Shown here one piece after another: positions 41,477 to 49,221 of a stretch of DNA of 64,000 nt (the stretch's first letter is position 1; each line of letters starts with the position of its first letter). The DNA is from Belliella baltica DSM 15883. Lineage in GTDB: Bacteria > Bacteroidota > Bacteroidia > Cytophagales > Cyclobacteriaceae. Position numbers and translations under genes: made by a program. The notes below the pieces were generated by a model. That model had not been told where the DNA came from and did no database searches. It was given only the letters and a program-made list of their open reading frames with translations. Location: NCBI RefSeq assembly GCF_000265405.1, contig NC_018010.1:1054001-1118000 (forward strand), written 5' to 3'.

Positions 41477-43213
41477 ATGGACTTTTACAGGAAAACAACT
41501 TTAGGGCTTTTTGATAGCTCGCAAAAATCATTTGAAATACCAGTATATCAAAGAGCCTACTCTTGGGAGAAAGACCAGTGGCAAACTTTTCTTAACGACT
41601 TGTTGGAACAAATTGAAGGAGAGAATAACTACTTCTATGGAAATATCCTTTTAGAAACTGTCAAGAAAGATGTTAAGTATGAAATTATTGACGGACAACA
41701 GAGATTAACTACTTTGACCATTTTCATACGCTCAATTCTGAACGTATTGAAAAAGCGAGAAAAAGAGCTAGAAGATTTCGACTTTCAAACTAAAGAAAAC
41801 ATTTTCCTTAAAAACGGTGGGAATATAAAATTACGCCCAGTCGAATATGATAGGGCTTGCTTTGATTCACTAATTATTGACAATCAGAAGAAATTTGAAA
41901 CAAATACACCATCACAAGTAAGAATAAAGGAGGCTAAAACATTTTTTGTCACAGAATTGGAAAAGTTGAAGACAGATATTTTGCTACGAGTTCTTACAAA
42001 AATTGAGACGACTGACCTAACGATTATCGAACTAGAGGGCAAAAAGGATTCTGCGTTAATGTTTGAATTGGAGAATAATAGAGGCAAAGATTTGACAAAT
42101 ATGGAAAAAATCAAATCTTACTTTATGTATCAAATGTACGTTTACAGCGACCCTGAACAAACAGAATCAAATATTGAAAATGTGTCAAATATTTTCAAGC
42201 TGATTTATTTAATAATCAATGATTTCAAAAGACTCAACGAAGATAGTGTGCTAATCTATCACAACAACGCTTATATCAAAGGCTATAATTACAGGACACT
42301 AGAAGATGTTAAAGAAGTTTTCAAGAAATCAGAAGACAAGATAGATTGGATTAAAAAATACATTTCTGAACTTCATACTTCCTTCTCAAATATGAAGAAG
42401 TTTGAAAGCTCAGATAATTTTTATGCAAAAAAACTTTCTAAAATAAATGCACCTGCCTTTATCTACCCTTTTGTAATTAGAGGATATAAATACTTTGGAG
42501 ATGATAGCAAGAAACTGAATACACTTTTTAATATACTTGAAGTTTTAACCTTTCGTGCAAGATTGATAAATAGCAGAGCCAATATTCAAGAGCGTTTAAA
42601 TTCAATTCTTCTCAATTTTAAAGGAGATTTAATAAACCTTAAACAAGAGATTAAAAGCAAATTGAATGAATCTTGGTATTGGAGCGATACAAACACAAAA
42701 AACTATCTGAATGGTGGAATGTATGGAAATAAGGTTTTAAACTATTTGCTTTGGGAGTATGAAAATTCAATTCAGAATAAAGGGTATAGTATCAAAAACT
42801 TTAGCTTAGAGAATGAACAAATAGAGCATATTTCACCACAAACACCAACAGACGGAGAGCCAATAGCGACAGGCTATGACCTGAATGAAGACCGCGAATA
42901 TTCTGAAGATTTTGTGTCTGAGCACTTAAACAGCTTGGGAAATCTAATGTTAATCTCAGGCTCACATAATGCTTCAATTGGAAATAAGGCATTTAAAGAT
43001 AAACTTGACTCATACAAAGCAAATCCTCTTTTAAATCAACAAGCAGAGATTAAAGATTTTGCAAATTCTGAAAATGAAGCAGTTTTTTGGAAAACAGAAT
43101 CAATCGAAAAACGACATAAGAAAATAGTGGATTTTGCAATCCAAAAATGGAGTTTTGATAAAGTAGAAACAACATATCTAGAAAAAGAATTAATAGAGGA
43201 CGAAAAAAAATAA
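41477..43213 (+). CDS. DUF262 and DUF1524 domain protein, GmrSD-like (cassette C9)
   Basis: A 578-residue protein. The N-terminal DUF262 (ParB/sulfiredoxin-like nucleotidase) has FEIPVYQRAYSWEKDQW at about residues 19-35, YGNILL near 55 and IIDGQQRLTTLTIF at about 70-83. The C-terminal DUF1524 HNH-type region has QIEHISPQ at about 450-457 and LNSLGNLMLISGSHNASIGNKAF at about 479-501. This is the fused layout of GmrSD-like type IV restriction enzymes, which cleave modified phage DNA. Anti-phage activity is inferred from the family. Sole gene of C9. Confidence 0.87.
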   Translation: MDFYRKTTLGLFDSSQKSFEIPVYQRAYSWEKDQWQTFLNDLLEQIEGENNYFYGNILLETVKKDVKYEIIDGQQRLTTLTIFIRSILNVLKKREKELEDFDFQTKENIFLKNGGNIKLRPVEYDRACFDSLIIDNQKKFETNTPSQVRIKEAKTFFVTELEKLKTDILLRVLTKIETTDLTIIELEGKKDSALMFELENNRGKDLTNMEKIKSYFMYQMYVYSDPEQTESNIENVSNIFKLIYLIINDFKRLNEDSVLIYHNNAYIKGYNYRTLEDVKEVFKKSEDKIDWIKKYISELHTSFSNMKKFESSDNFYAKKLSKINAPAFIYPFVIRGYKYFGDDSKKLNTLFNILEVLTFRARLINSRANIQERLNSILLNFKGDLINLKQEIKSKLNESWYWSDTNTKNYLNGGMYGNKVLNYLLWEYENSIQNKGYSIKNFSLENEQIEHISPQTPTDGEPIATGYDLNEDREYSEDFVSEHLNSLGNLMLISGSHNASIGNKAFKDKLDSYKANPLLNQQAEIKDFANSENEAVFWKTESIEKRHKKIVDFAIQKWSFDKVETTYLEKELIEDEKK

Positions 43214-43217
43214 CGAA

Positions 43218-43351
43218 ATGCCAACAATGGTTATACGTAATGCGGGTTAAAGTGCTGATATGAAAGTAATTACATTAAACAAGCCTTTCGGTAAGCGGAC
43301 AGTGAAGTGCCTTGAAATCCCGCACTACGCATAGCCGAGACCGTTAGTGGC
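43218..43351 (+). other. attC site 9 (end of cassette C9)
   Basis: R'' box ATGCCAAC (43218-43225) exactly complements GTTGGCAT at the start of C9 (41440). The arms GGTTATACGTAATGCGGG and CCCGCACTACGCATAGCC pair, and the R' box is GTTAGTGGC (43343-43351). 134 bp. Confidence 0.9.
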
Positions 43352-43457
43352 AAGCAAAACAAAAAAACTGCCACGTGCAATTCATGTTTTATTTGCACGT
43401 GCTATAAATTTGGATTAATTTTACACGTATAAAAACTTTAAATTGGAGGAGTGTAAA

Positions 43458-43706
43458 ATGAATACTAAACTGACACTTACAATAGAGCAATCTATAATTG
43501 AGAAAGCAAAGAAGTACGCATCAGGAAAAGGCAGAAGTCTTTCTGATATAATTGAGAATTATCTGAAAATTATAACGAAAGAAGAGCAAGCCAAGGAGGT
43601 TGAATTGACGCCCATTGTGAAATCTCTAAAGGGGACATTTAAAGAACCCAGAAACTTTGATTATAAAACGGAGCTCTCAAAGAGACTTGCAGAAAAACAC
43701 CTGTAA
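43458..43706 (+). CDS. Antitoxin, DUF6364/ribbon-helix-helix-like (cassette C10)
   Basis: An 82-residue protein. The start MNTKLTLTIEQSIIEKAKKYA has one beta strand followed by a helix, as in ribbon-helix-helix antitoxins, and GRSLSDIIENYL at about residues 28-39 is the second helix. The C-terminal 35 residues probably wrap the toxin. The start is the ATG at 43458, seven bases after GGAGGAG, an unusually strong Shine-Dalgarno for this genome. The PIN toxin gene starts two bases after its stop. Confidence 0.82.
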   Translation: MNTKLTLTIEQSIIEKAKKYASGKGRSLSDIIENYLKIITKEEQAKEVELTPIVKSLKGTFKEPRNFDYKTELSKRLAEKHL

Positions 43707-43708
43707 GA

Positions 43709-44146
43709 ATGAAAAGAATATTGATTGACACCGACGTTATTCTGGATTTCTTTTTCGACAGAGAACCATTTTCAGACAATGCAGCTAAAGTATTAGCCCT
43801 TTGCGAATCTAAAGCTATTTCGGGCCATATTACTTCAGTGATTATAAGTAATGTTTATTATTTGTTGAGACAGAATGCTAAGCACGAAAAAGTTGTTGAT
43901 AAATTGAATCAATTAATATCCATTACTGAAGTATTGACTACCGATAAAGAAGCAATTTTGCGAGCCCTAAACTCACCTTTTAAAGACTTTGAAGATGCTT
44001 TACAGAACTTCTCCGCAGAAATGATTGGAGACATAGATGTGATAGTCACCCGGAATACTAAAGATTTTAAAAACAGTGCATTAGGAGTTATGACTCCGGA
44101 GAATTATTTAAAGGTATTAATTGCCAGCCACCAACACGCGTTATAG
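43709..44146 (+). CDS. PIN-domain toxin, VapC-like (cassette C10)
   Basis: A 145-residue PIN-domain RNase. The acidic residues expected at the active site are visible: IDTDVILDFF (Asp at about 7 and 9), a central DFEDALQ (about 91-97), and DIDVIVTRNTKDF (about 107-119). With the small antitoxin upstream it forms a VapBC-like pair, of the kind that stabilises cassette arrays. Its TAG stop is formed by bases of the shortened attC site, and its last few residues (SHQHAL) are encoded by the R'' region, so the C-terminus may differ from the ancestor. Confidence 0.85.
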   Translation: MKRILIDTDVILDFFFDREPFSDNAAKVLALCESKAISGHITSVIISNVYYLLRQNAKHEKVVDKLNQLISITEVLTTDKEAILRALNSPFKDFEDALQNFSAEMIGDIDVIVTRNTKDFKNSALGVMTPENYLKVLIASHQHAL

Positions 44147-44149
44147 TGC
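44127..44149 (+). other. attC site 10, collapsed to 23 bp (end of cassette C10)
   Basis: GCCACCAAC (44127-44135) complements GTTAGTGGC at the start of C10 (43343) at 8 of 9 positions. Only four bases (ACGC) separate it from an R'-type box, GTTATAGTGC (44140-44149). The roughly 100-bp folded centre seen in the other sites is missing. Confidence 0.65.
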
Positions 44150-44229
44150 ATATTAAGAACCCCAAACCTAGCACAATCAGTTTTTTAATTTTGAAAATAG
44201 TAACTTTTAAGTTACATTTACGTTATCGA

Positions 44230-44593
44230 TAAAATCAGGGAAGTTATAGCCTATCAAGACCACTTTGAGAACTTTCTGAAAAAGCAAACAGTCAAAGTTC
44301 AAAACAAGATTTAAAAAGTCATTGAGGCTATTGAAACTTTTGAAAGAGTTCCGGAGACTTACCTAAAACCCATAAAAACAAAGAAAGGCCTATATGAAGC
44401 CAGGGTTCAGTTGGCAAGTAACATTTGGAGGGTGTTTTGTTTTTTTGATGAAGGCAAATTGGTGATTTTGCTCAATGGCTTTCAAAAAAAAACCCAAAAA
44501 ACACCAACCAAGGAAATTGAAAAGGCTGCCAGACTGATGGATGAATATTATGCTGAAAAGGAAGTTCAAAAAGGTAAAAAGAAAAAGAAATGA
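44230..44593 (+). pseudogene. RelE/HigB-like toxin, broken by a stop codon (cassette C11)
   Basis: A continuous frame reads IDKIREVIAYQDHFENFLKK, then has an in-frame TAA at 44312-44314, then continues KVIEAIETFERVPETYLKPI through LYEARVQLASNIWRVFCFF to the end at 44593. The two halves together look like a RelE-superfamily toxin of about 120 residues with an intact C-terminal core. No ATG is found in frame before the first half. The second half alone could start at a TTG (44411) but would lack the N-terminal strand. The toxin is therefore probably inactive. Its stop overlaps the antitoxin start by four bases. Confidence 0.7.
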
Positions 44594-44880
44594 ATACTAA
44601 GAGCTGGAAAGATATCAAAGATGATGTGTATGGAGTCAAAGGAACCGAACGCAGGGATGAATTAGAAAGGGATTTTGAGTCTTTCAAAATTGGTTTGCTA
44701 TTAAAAAAGGCAAGAGAGGATAAGAATCTAACACAGGAGCAATTAGCAGAATTAGTTGATAAAAAGAGAACTTATATTTCAAGAGTTGAAAACAATGGAA
44801 GTAATCTGACACTGAAAACCCTTTATGAAATAGTTGAAAAGGGATTAGGTGGGAAGGTAAAAATCTCCATTGAACTCTGA
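44590..44880 (+). CDS. XRE-family antitoxin, HigA-like (cassette C11)
   Basis: A 96-residue helix-turn-helix protein. The HTH_3 region is LLLKKAREDKNLTQEQLAEL to TYISRVENNGSNLTLKTLYEI (about residues 35-83). It is toxin-first in order, as in HigBA, with a four-base overlap (ATGA) with the broken toxin. It is intact and may still repress its own promoter or neutralise related toxins, although its own toxin appears dead. Confidence 0.85.
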   Translation: MNTKSWKDIKDDVYGVKGTERRDELERDFESFKIGLLLKKAREDKNLTQEQLAELVDKKRTYISRVENNGSNLTLKTLYEIVEKGLGGKVKISIEL

Positions 44881-44892
44881 AAAAGGAATAAC

Positions 44893-45020
44893 GCACTCTA
44901 ACATCACCTTGGATACAGCGGGCGGTTCCGAGTAAATAGAAAGTTTAGTATCTTTAAAAAGTTAGGAGTAGGCTGGAAGAGAAGTGCTCCGAATGCCTAA
45001 CTGCTGTAATATAGACCAGC
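44893..45020 (+). other. attC site 11, degenerate (end of the array)
   Basis: R'' box GCACTCTAAC (44893-44902) complements GTTATAGTGC at the start of C11 (44140) at 9 of 10 positions. Arm pairing is weak (ATACAGC with GCTGTAAT), and the R' position reads AGACC-AGCCC where other sites read AGACC-GTT, as if GTT were lost. It marks the distal end of the array. Confidence 0.55.
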
Positions 45021-45048
45021 CCTATTATAGCTGAATTAATTCCCAACC

Positions 45049-45498
45049 ATGAAAAAATCAGAGGCCCCCATCCTAGTCCGAGAAACTTTTGATCTGTCAA
45101 TTGAGCTGCTTTGGTCATACCTGACCGAGCGTGAATTGATGATTCAGTGGTATTTCGAAAACATACCAGAATTTCAAGCAATGCTTGGATTTGAGACTGA
45201 ATTTGAGGTTGAAAACGAAGGAAGGGTTTTTCCACATAATTGGAAGGTAATGGCAGTAACTCCCTTCAGGAAAATCAGCTATAACTGGAAATATAAAGGG
45301 TTTGCAGGTGACTCCACTGTAACATTTGAATTGAGAGATTTGGGTGGTAAGACCGAGTTGAGCTTGACACATGAAGTTCTAGAAGACTTTAATGATGAGA
45401 TTCCTGAGTTTAGTAGAGCAAGTTGCCAAGCAGGCTGGACGTATTTTATCAAAGAAAGATTAACGAGACTGGTAAATCAAAAATCCGGTAAGGAGTAG
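45049..45498 (+). CDS. SRPBCC (AHSA1-like) domain protein
   Basis: A 149-residue single-domain START/SRPBCC protein. The start (LVRETFDLSIELLWSYLTERELMIQWYFENI, about residues 8-38) and the C-terminal helix with AGWTYFIKERLTRLV (about 128-142) are typical of the Aha1 domain family, which binds hydrophobic ligands. It lies just outside the array, and I see no attC after it, so I treat it as chromosomal. A hairpin follows that could serve it and the convergent amidohydrolase gene. Confidence 0.8.
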   Translation: MKKSEAPILVRETFDLSIELLWSYLTERELMIQWYFENIPEFQAMLGFETEFEVENEGRVFPHNWKVMAVTPFRKISYNWKYKGFAGDSTVTFELRDLGGKTELSLTHEVLEDFNDEIPEFSRASCQAGWTYFIKERLTRLVNQKSGKE

Positions 45499-45530
45499 AT
45501 TTTTAAGTACCTTTCAATCAAGTAAATGAA

Positions 45531-45558
45531 AAAAGGGGTCTGATTAGAACCCCCTTAA
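45531..45558. terminator. Convergent hairpin between two genes
   Basis: AAAAGGGGT and ACCCCCTTAAAA form a short GC-rich stem between the + strand SRPBCC gene and the - strand amidohydrolase gene. A-rich and T-rich flanks suit a bidirectional terminator. Confidence 0.5.
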
Positions 45559-45579
45559 AATCAATTTTGTATGATGTGA

Positions 45580-47283
45580 TTATTCTGCCTTGAAGACGGT
45601 TTTCCCACCTACTACGGTCATCATTACCTTGGTGTTGAGAATTTCGTTTTCTGGTATCTCCATGATATTTTGGTCAAAAACCGTGAAATCAGCCGCTTTG
45701 CCAACTTTAATTGAGCCTTTAAAGTCTTCTTCAAATTCTGCATAAGCGCCTGCCAAGGTATAAGATTTCAAAGCCTGATCTCTGGTCAGTTTTTGATCTG
45801 GTTCGTAGCCTCCTTCAGGCGTCATTTTCAATGTTTTTCTGGAAACAGATGCATAGAAGGATGGCAGGGCATCCACTGGCTCAACTGGCGCATCAGTACC
45901 ATTGGAGATCACAGCACCTGAACCAAGCAATTTTTGCCATACATAAGCTCCATCTTTGATTCTTTTTACTCCCAAACGACCGATTGCCCAAGGCCTATCA
46001 GAGCTTAAGTGAATTGCTTGAATAGCTGCGATTACTCCTAGTTCTCCAAACCTACTGATATCATCTGGATGGAGGTGCTGTGCGTGTTCTATGCGAAATC
46101 TATGATCTTTTGCTTCAGGAAATTTTGCAAAAGCTGCCTCATATCTATCTAGTACTTCTCTGTTTGTTCTATCCCCTATAGCATGCGAATTTACTTGAAA
46201 CCCAAGTTCTAAGCCTTTTTCAGCAACTTGAGTAACCAAGTCTATTGGCATAGTTTCATGCCCTCGACTTCCTGGCTTATCTTCATAGTCTTCCAATAAC
46301 CACGCACCCCATGGCCCAAGAGCACCATCCATGTTGAGTTTAATAGAGCGCACAGTCACCATGTGATCTGGGTCTATTTTTGGGCCTTTCTTGTACCAGG
46401 CTTCGATAAGTTCGGGAATTCTGCTGGATAGCATGACATACATTCTTGCGGTTAGCTTACCTTCAGCTTTGAATTTTTCTAATAAATCAATTAAATCTTG
46501 ATTTCCACCAGCATCATGAAAAGAAGTAATTCCTTTTTCCGCCAATTCTTTCAAAGCTAATTCCAATGCTTTTTCTGCTCTTTCGGGTGTGTCTTTTGGA
46601 ATTAATCTGCTGACTAACCCTGAAGCCCTTTCTACTAAAACACCTGTCGGATTTCCTATTTCATCACGGATGACTTCTCCACCTTCCACTTCTTGCTTAA
46701 GATTTTCACTTCCTAATGGAGTAATGCCAGCAAGTTCCATAGCTTTTTTGTTTACAAAAGACGCATGACCTGATGCATGTGCCAAATAAACAGGGTTTTC
46801 AGGAGTAACTGCGCTCAGTTCATCGTGCGTTTGAAAACCATTTACGGTTTGATTAGGCATCTCTATCCATTTATCCTGATGCCATCCTCTGCCCGTGATC
46901 CATTCTCCTGGTTCAGCTTTGCTTGCAGCTTCGGCTACTTTTTCGACCAGCTCGTCATAGGTTTTTACATACATCAGGTCAATATCCAGTTTATTGTAAC
47001 CTATACCCATCAGGTGTGCATGAGATTCTATCAATCCTGGTGTCATAGTTTTACCTTGTAGGTCAATTGTTTCTGTTTCATTTCCTACGAAAGCTTCAAT
47101 TTCTTCAGTAGTACCTACAGCTAGGATAATTCCATCTTTTATAGCTACTGCCTCAGCAGTTGGTTGATCGTCTTCTACAGTGTAGATAAAACCATTTACA
47201 AACACCTTATCAGCTGTTTCTTTATTTCCACTACAGGAAAAAAGGAAGAAGAAGGCAAAGCCTAGAAATATTGTATTTTTCAT
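45580..47283 (-). CDS. Amidohydrolase-family lipoprotein (YtcJ-like)
   Basis: A 567-residue exported metal-dependent hydrolase. The lipoprotein signal is MKNTIFLGFAFFFLFSCSG with Cys near residue 17. The amidohydrolase_3 fold shows TPGLIESHAHLMG (metal-binding HxH) at about 82-94, HAIGDRTNREVLDRY near 365 with the catalytic-type His, RIEHAQHLHPDD at about 395 and NGTDAPVEPVD at about 450. I chose the start at 47283; an upstream ATG at 47355 would put 24 residues before the signal peptide. YtcJ-type proteins hydrolyse amide bonds, but the substrate is unknown. Confidence 0.88.
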   Translation of the reverse strand: MKNTIFLGFAFFFLFSCSGNKETADKVFVNGFIYTVEDDQPTAEAVAIKDGIILAVGTTEEIEAFVGNETETIDLQGKTMTPGLIESHAHLMGIGYNKLDIDLMYVKTYDELVEKVAEAASKAEPGEWITGRGWHQDKWIEMPNQTVNGFQTHDELSAVTPENPVYLAHASGHASFVNKKAMELAGITPLGSENLKQEVEGGEVIRDEIGNPTGVLVERASGLVSRLIPKDTPERAEKALELALKELAEKGITSFHDAGGNQDLIDLLEKFKAEGKLTARMYVMLSSRIPELIEAWYKKGPKIDPDHMVTVRSIKLNMDGALGPWGAWLLEDYEDKPGSRGHETMPIDLVTQVAEKGLELGFQVNSHAIGDRTNREVLDRYEAAFAKFPEAKDHRFRIEHAQHLHPDDISRFGELGVIAAIQAIHLSSDRPWAIGRLGVKRIKDGAYVWQKLLGSGAVISNGTDAPVEPVDALPSFYASVSRKTLKMTPEGGYEPDQKLTRDQALKSYTLAGAYAEFEEDFKGSIKVGKAADFTVFDQNIMEIPENEILNTKVMMTVVGGKTVFKAE

Positions 47284-47588
47284 ATGTATCATGTTCTCAA
47301 CCAAATCTAGGGATTTTCTTGATGCCAATCCAACCATTGCTGTAAAGCTCTTCATAAAAAGAGCTGAAGGGAATACGAATGAGTTCTTTTAAGTCAAAAT
47401 TTTCATTTAAAAACTTGATTATGGATTAAATCTCTACCTCAATGTCTTTAATTAAAATATAAAACTGAGAATCAGATGGATACAAAAGTATTCTAAAATG
47501 GGGGCACTATTTTTTTGTTAATGCATGGTAATCCTACCATTATTTTTTTAACTTATTGACAGCTAACAACCATTAAAATTTTCAACCT

Positions 47589-48935
47589 ATGCCTAGAGCT
47601 AAATCCGATAAAGATTGTAAAATCTTTGTGCTCGATACCTCAGTTATTTTGTATGCGCACAACAGCATCATGAATTTTGCAGAGCATGATGTAGTCATCC
47701 CGATTACCGTATTGGAAGAGCTCGATCAGTTTAAAAAAGGAAATGATACCAAAAACTTTGAAGCTCGTGAATTCATTCGTCTTTTGGATAATTTATCCAA
47801 AGATAATATGATCCACAATTGGACTCCACTTAATGGAAAAACAAAAGGCTATTTTAGGATATTGATGAATCCTGATAATAATATCAATGCTAACGAGATT
47901 TTTGGTGAGGAAAAAAATGATCATAAAATCCTCAATGCAGCCCTTCATCTCAAGCAAACAGAAAAAGGAAGAAAAGTGATTTTAGTAAGTAAGGACATCA
48001 ATCTTCGTCTCAAAGCTAAATCACTCGATATTTATGCAGAGGATTATGAAACAGGCAAAATTAAAAACCTTGACGAACTAGAAAATACCGGAAAGTTCTT
48101 AATCGAAAATGTAGATATTGACGTCATCAACAAGCTTTATGATGCGCACCATGTGGATGGGAAATTGATTTTCGGAAGAAAAAAAATCAAGTCAAATGGT
48201 TACTATATTCTGAAAAATGAGAAAACCTCCGTGTTGACCTATTTCAACTCTGAAGACAATACCATGGAGCGAGTGGATAAACAACTTGCCTATAATGTAA
48301 AACCAAAAAATGCAGAGCAGACCTTTGCTCTTCATGCAATCATGAACCCTAGAGTCAAGTTAGTTTCTATCCAAGGAGTTGCGGGTACTGGAAAAACACT
48401 ATTAGCTTTAGCAGGAGCACTTGAGCAAAGAAGAGATTATAAACAAGTATATTTAGCAAGACCAATCGTACCTTTGAGTAATAAAGATATTGGATTTCTT
48501 CCTGGCGATATCAAATCCAAACTGAATCCTTATATGGAGCCACTTTGGGATAATTTGAAATTTATCCAAAATCAGTTCAAAGAATCAGACAAAGAATATC
48601 AGAAAATCACAGAATTGGTCAATCAAGAGAAGTTGGTGATTCAGCCATTGGCCTATATTCGAGGAAGATCTTTGTCAAATATATTCTTTATAGTCGATGA
48701 AGCACAGAACCTTACACCTCATGAAGTCAAGACGATTATCAGTAGAGCTGGAGAAAACACCAAAATCATCTTTACTGGAGATGTTTTTCAAATTGACACG
48801 CCGTATCTAGATTCTCAGAGTAACGGCCTATCCTATTTGATTGATAGGGTAAAGGAACATCCGCTTTATGCACATATTAAATTGGAAAAAGGAGAACGCT
48901 CTGACTTGGCTAATTTAGCCAACGAGCTACTTTGA
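47589..48935 (+). CDS. PhoH-family protein with N-terminal PIN domain
   Basis: A 448-residue two-domain protein. The PIN nuclease domain has FVLDTSVILYAHN at about residues 9-21, LEELDQFKKG near 45 and SKDINLRLKA at about 136-145. The PhoH ATPase domain has Walker A GVAGTGKT at about 263-270 and Walker B FFIVDEAQN at about 364-372. PIN-PhoH proteins combine RNase with helicase-like activity and are linked to RNA metabolism. It is monocistronic, with a clear terminator downstream. Confidence 0.9.
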   Translation: MPRAKSDKDCKIFVLDTSVILYAHNSIMNFAEHDVVIPITVLEELDQFKKGNDTKNFEAREFIRLLDNLSKDNMIHNWTPLNGKTKGYFRILMNPDNNINANEIFGEEKNDHKILNAALHLKQTEKGRKVILVSKDINLRLKAKSLDIYAEDYETGKIKNLDELENTGKFLIENVDIDVINKLYDAHHVDGKLIFGRKKIKSNGYYILKNEKTSVLTYFNSEDNTMERVDKQLAYNVKPKNAEQTFALHAIMNPRVKLVSIQGVAGTGKTLLALAGALEQRRDYKQVYLARPIVPLSNKDIGFLPGDIKSKLNPYMEPLWDNLKFIQNQFKESDKEYQKITELVNQEKLVIQPLAYIRGRSLSNIFFIVDEAQNLTPHEVKTIISRAGENTKIIFTGDVFQIDTPYLDSQSNGLSYLIDRVKEHPLYAHIKLEKGERSDLANLANELL

Positions 48936-48958
48936 TATTTTCAGATCTTTTGCCCCGG

Positions 48959-48997
48959 ACCTGCCACAAAACTTAAAGTTTTGGCAGGTCTTTTTTT
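48959..48997 (+). terminator. Rho-independent terminator after the PhoH-like gene
   Basis: ACCTGCCACAAAACTT pairs with AGTTTTGGCAGGT over a short loop and is followed by seven T residues. Confidence 0.9.
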
Positions 48998-49167
48998 GGA
49001 TTTTTAACATACTTAGAAGCAACCTTTTTAGCGAACTATTTACTTCATTTCTGTATCATTCTCAATTATTTATTGTTCAATAACGAACAGTGCCACCCTT
49101 GTTGTTTTTTCATAAAAAATTGATAATCAAATTATTAAAAAAAAAGGATCAAATTTTGGCATATGGT

Positions 49168-49194
49168 ATTTGTCCGCATTTGAATTGGACAAAT
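49168..49194. promoter_or_regulatory. 8-bp inverted repeat in the leader of a secreted protein gene
   Basis: ATTTGTCC (49168-49175) and GGACAAAT (49187-49194) are perfect inverted repeats 28 bases before the start at 49222. This is either an operator or an mRNA leader hairpin. The stretch 48998-49167 holds nothing else I can support. Confidence 0.35.
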
Positions 49195-49221
49195 CTTAAA
49201 AAAACCTTACAATAAAAAAAT

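Larger units (their letters stand above)
16650..45020 (+). mobile_element. Integron-like cassette array with adjacent tyrosine recombinase
   Basis: A 28-kb region made of a tyrosine recombinase gene, an att-like site and eleven tandem units (C1-C11), each ending in an attC-like site (two of these, at 44.1 and 44.9-45.0 kb, are degenerate). In C1-C5, C8 and C9-C11, the GTTnnn box that starts the unit is the reverse complement (exact or with one mismatch) of the R'' box near its end. That is what site-specific integration of circular cassettes produces. Most cargo genes read in the array direction. Two IS elements (IS256 family, IS91 family) are inserted. No conjugation or phage structural genes are present, so an ICE or prophage is unlikely. 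The recombinase is not a typical IntI. Confidence 0.85.

Noticed and set aside
16650..45020. Prophage or integrative conjugative element
   Set aside because: A tyrosine recombinase is present, but there are no capsid, portal, tail, relaxase or type IV secretion genes. The repeated attC-type boundaries explain the region better.
45049..45498. SRPBCC-domain gene as a twelfth cassette
   Set aside because: No attC-like site or matching box follows it, and a terminator and a convergent chromosomal gene come next.
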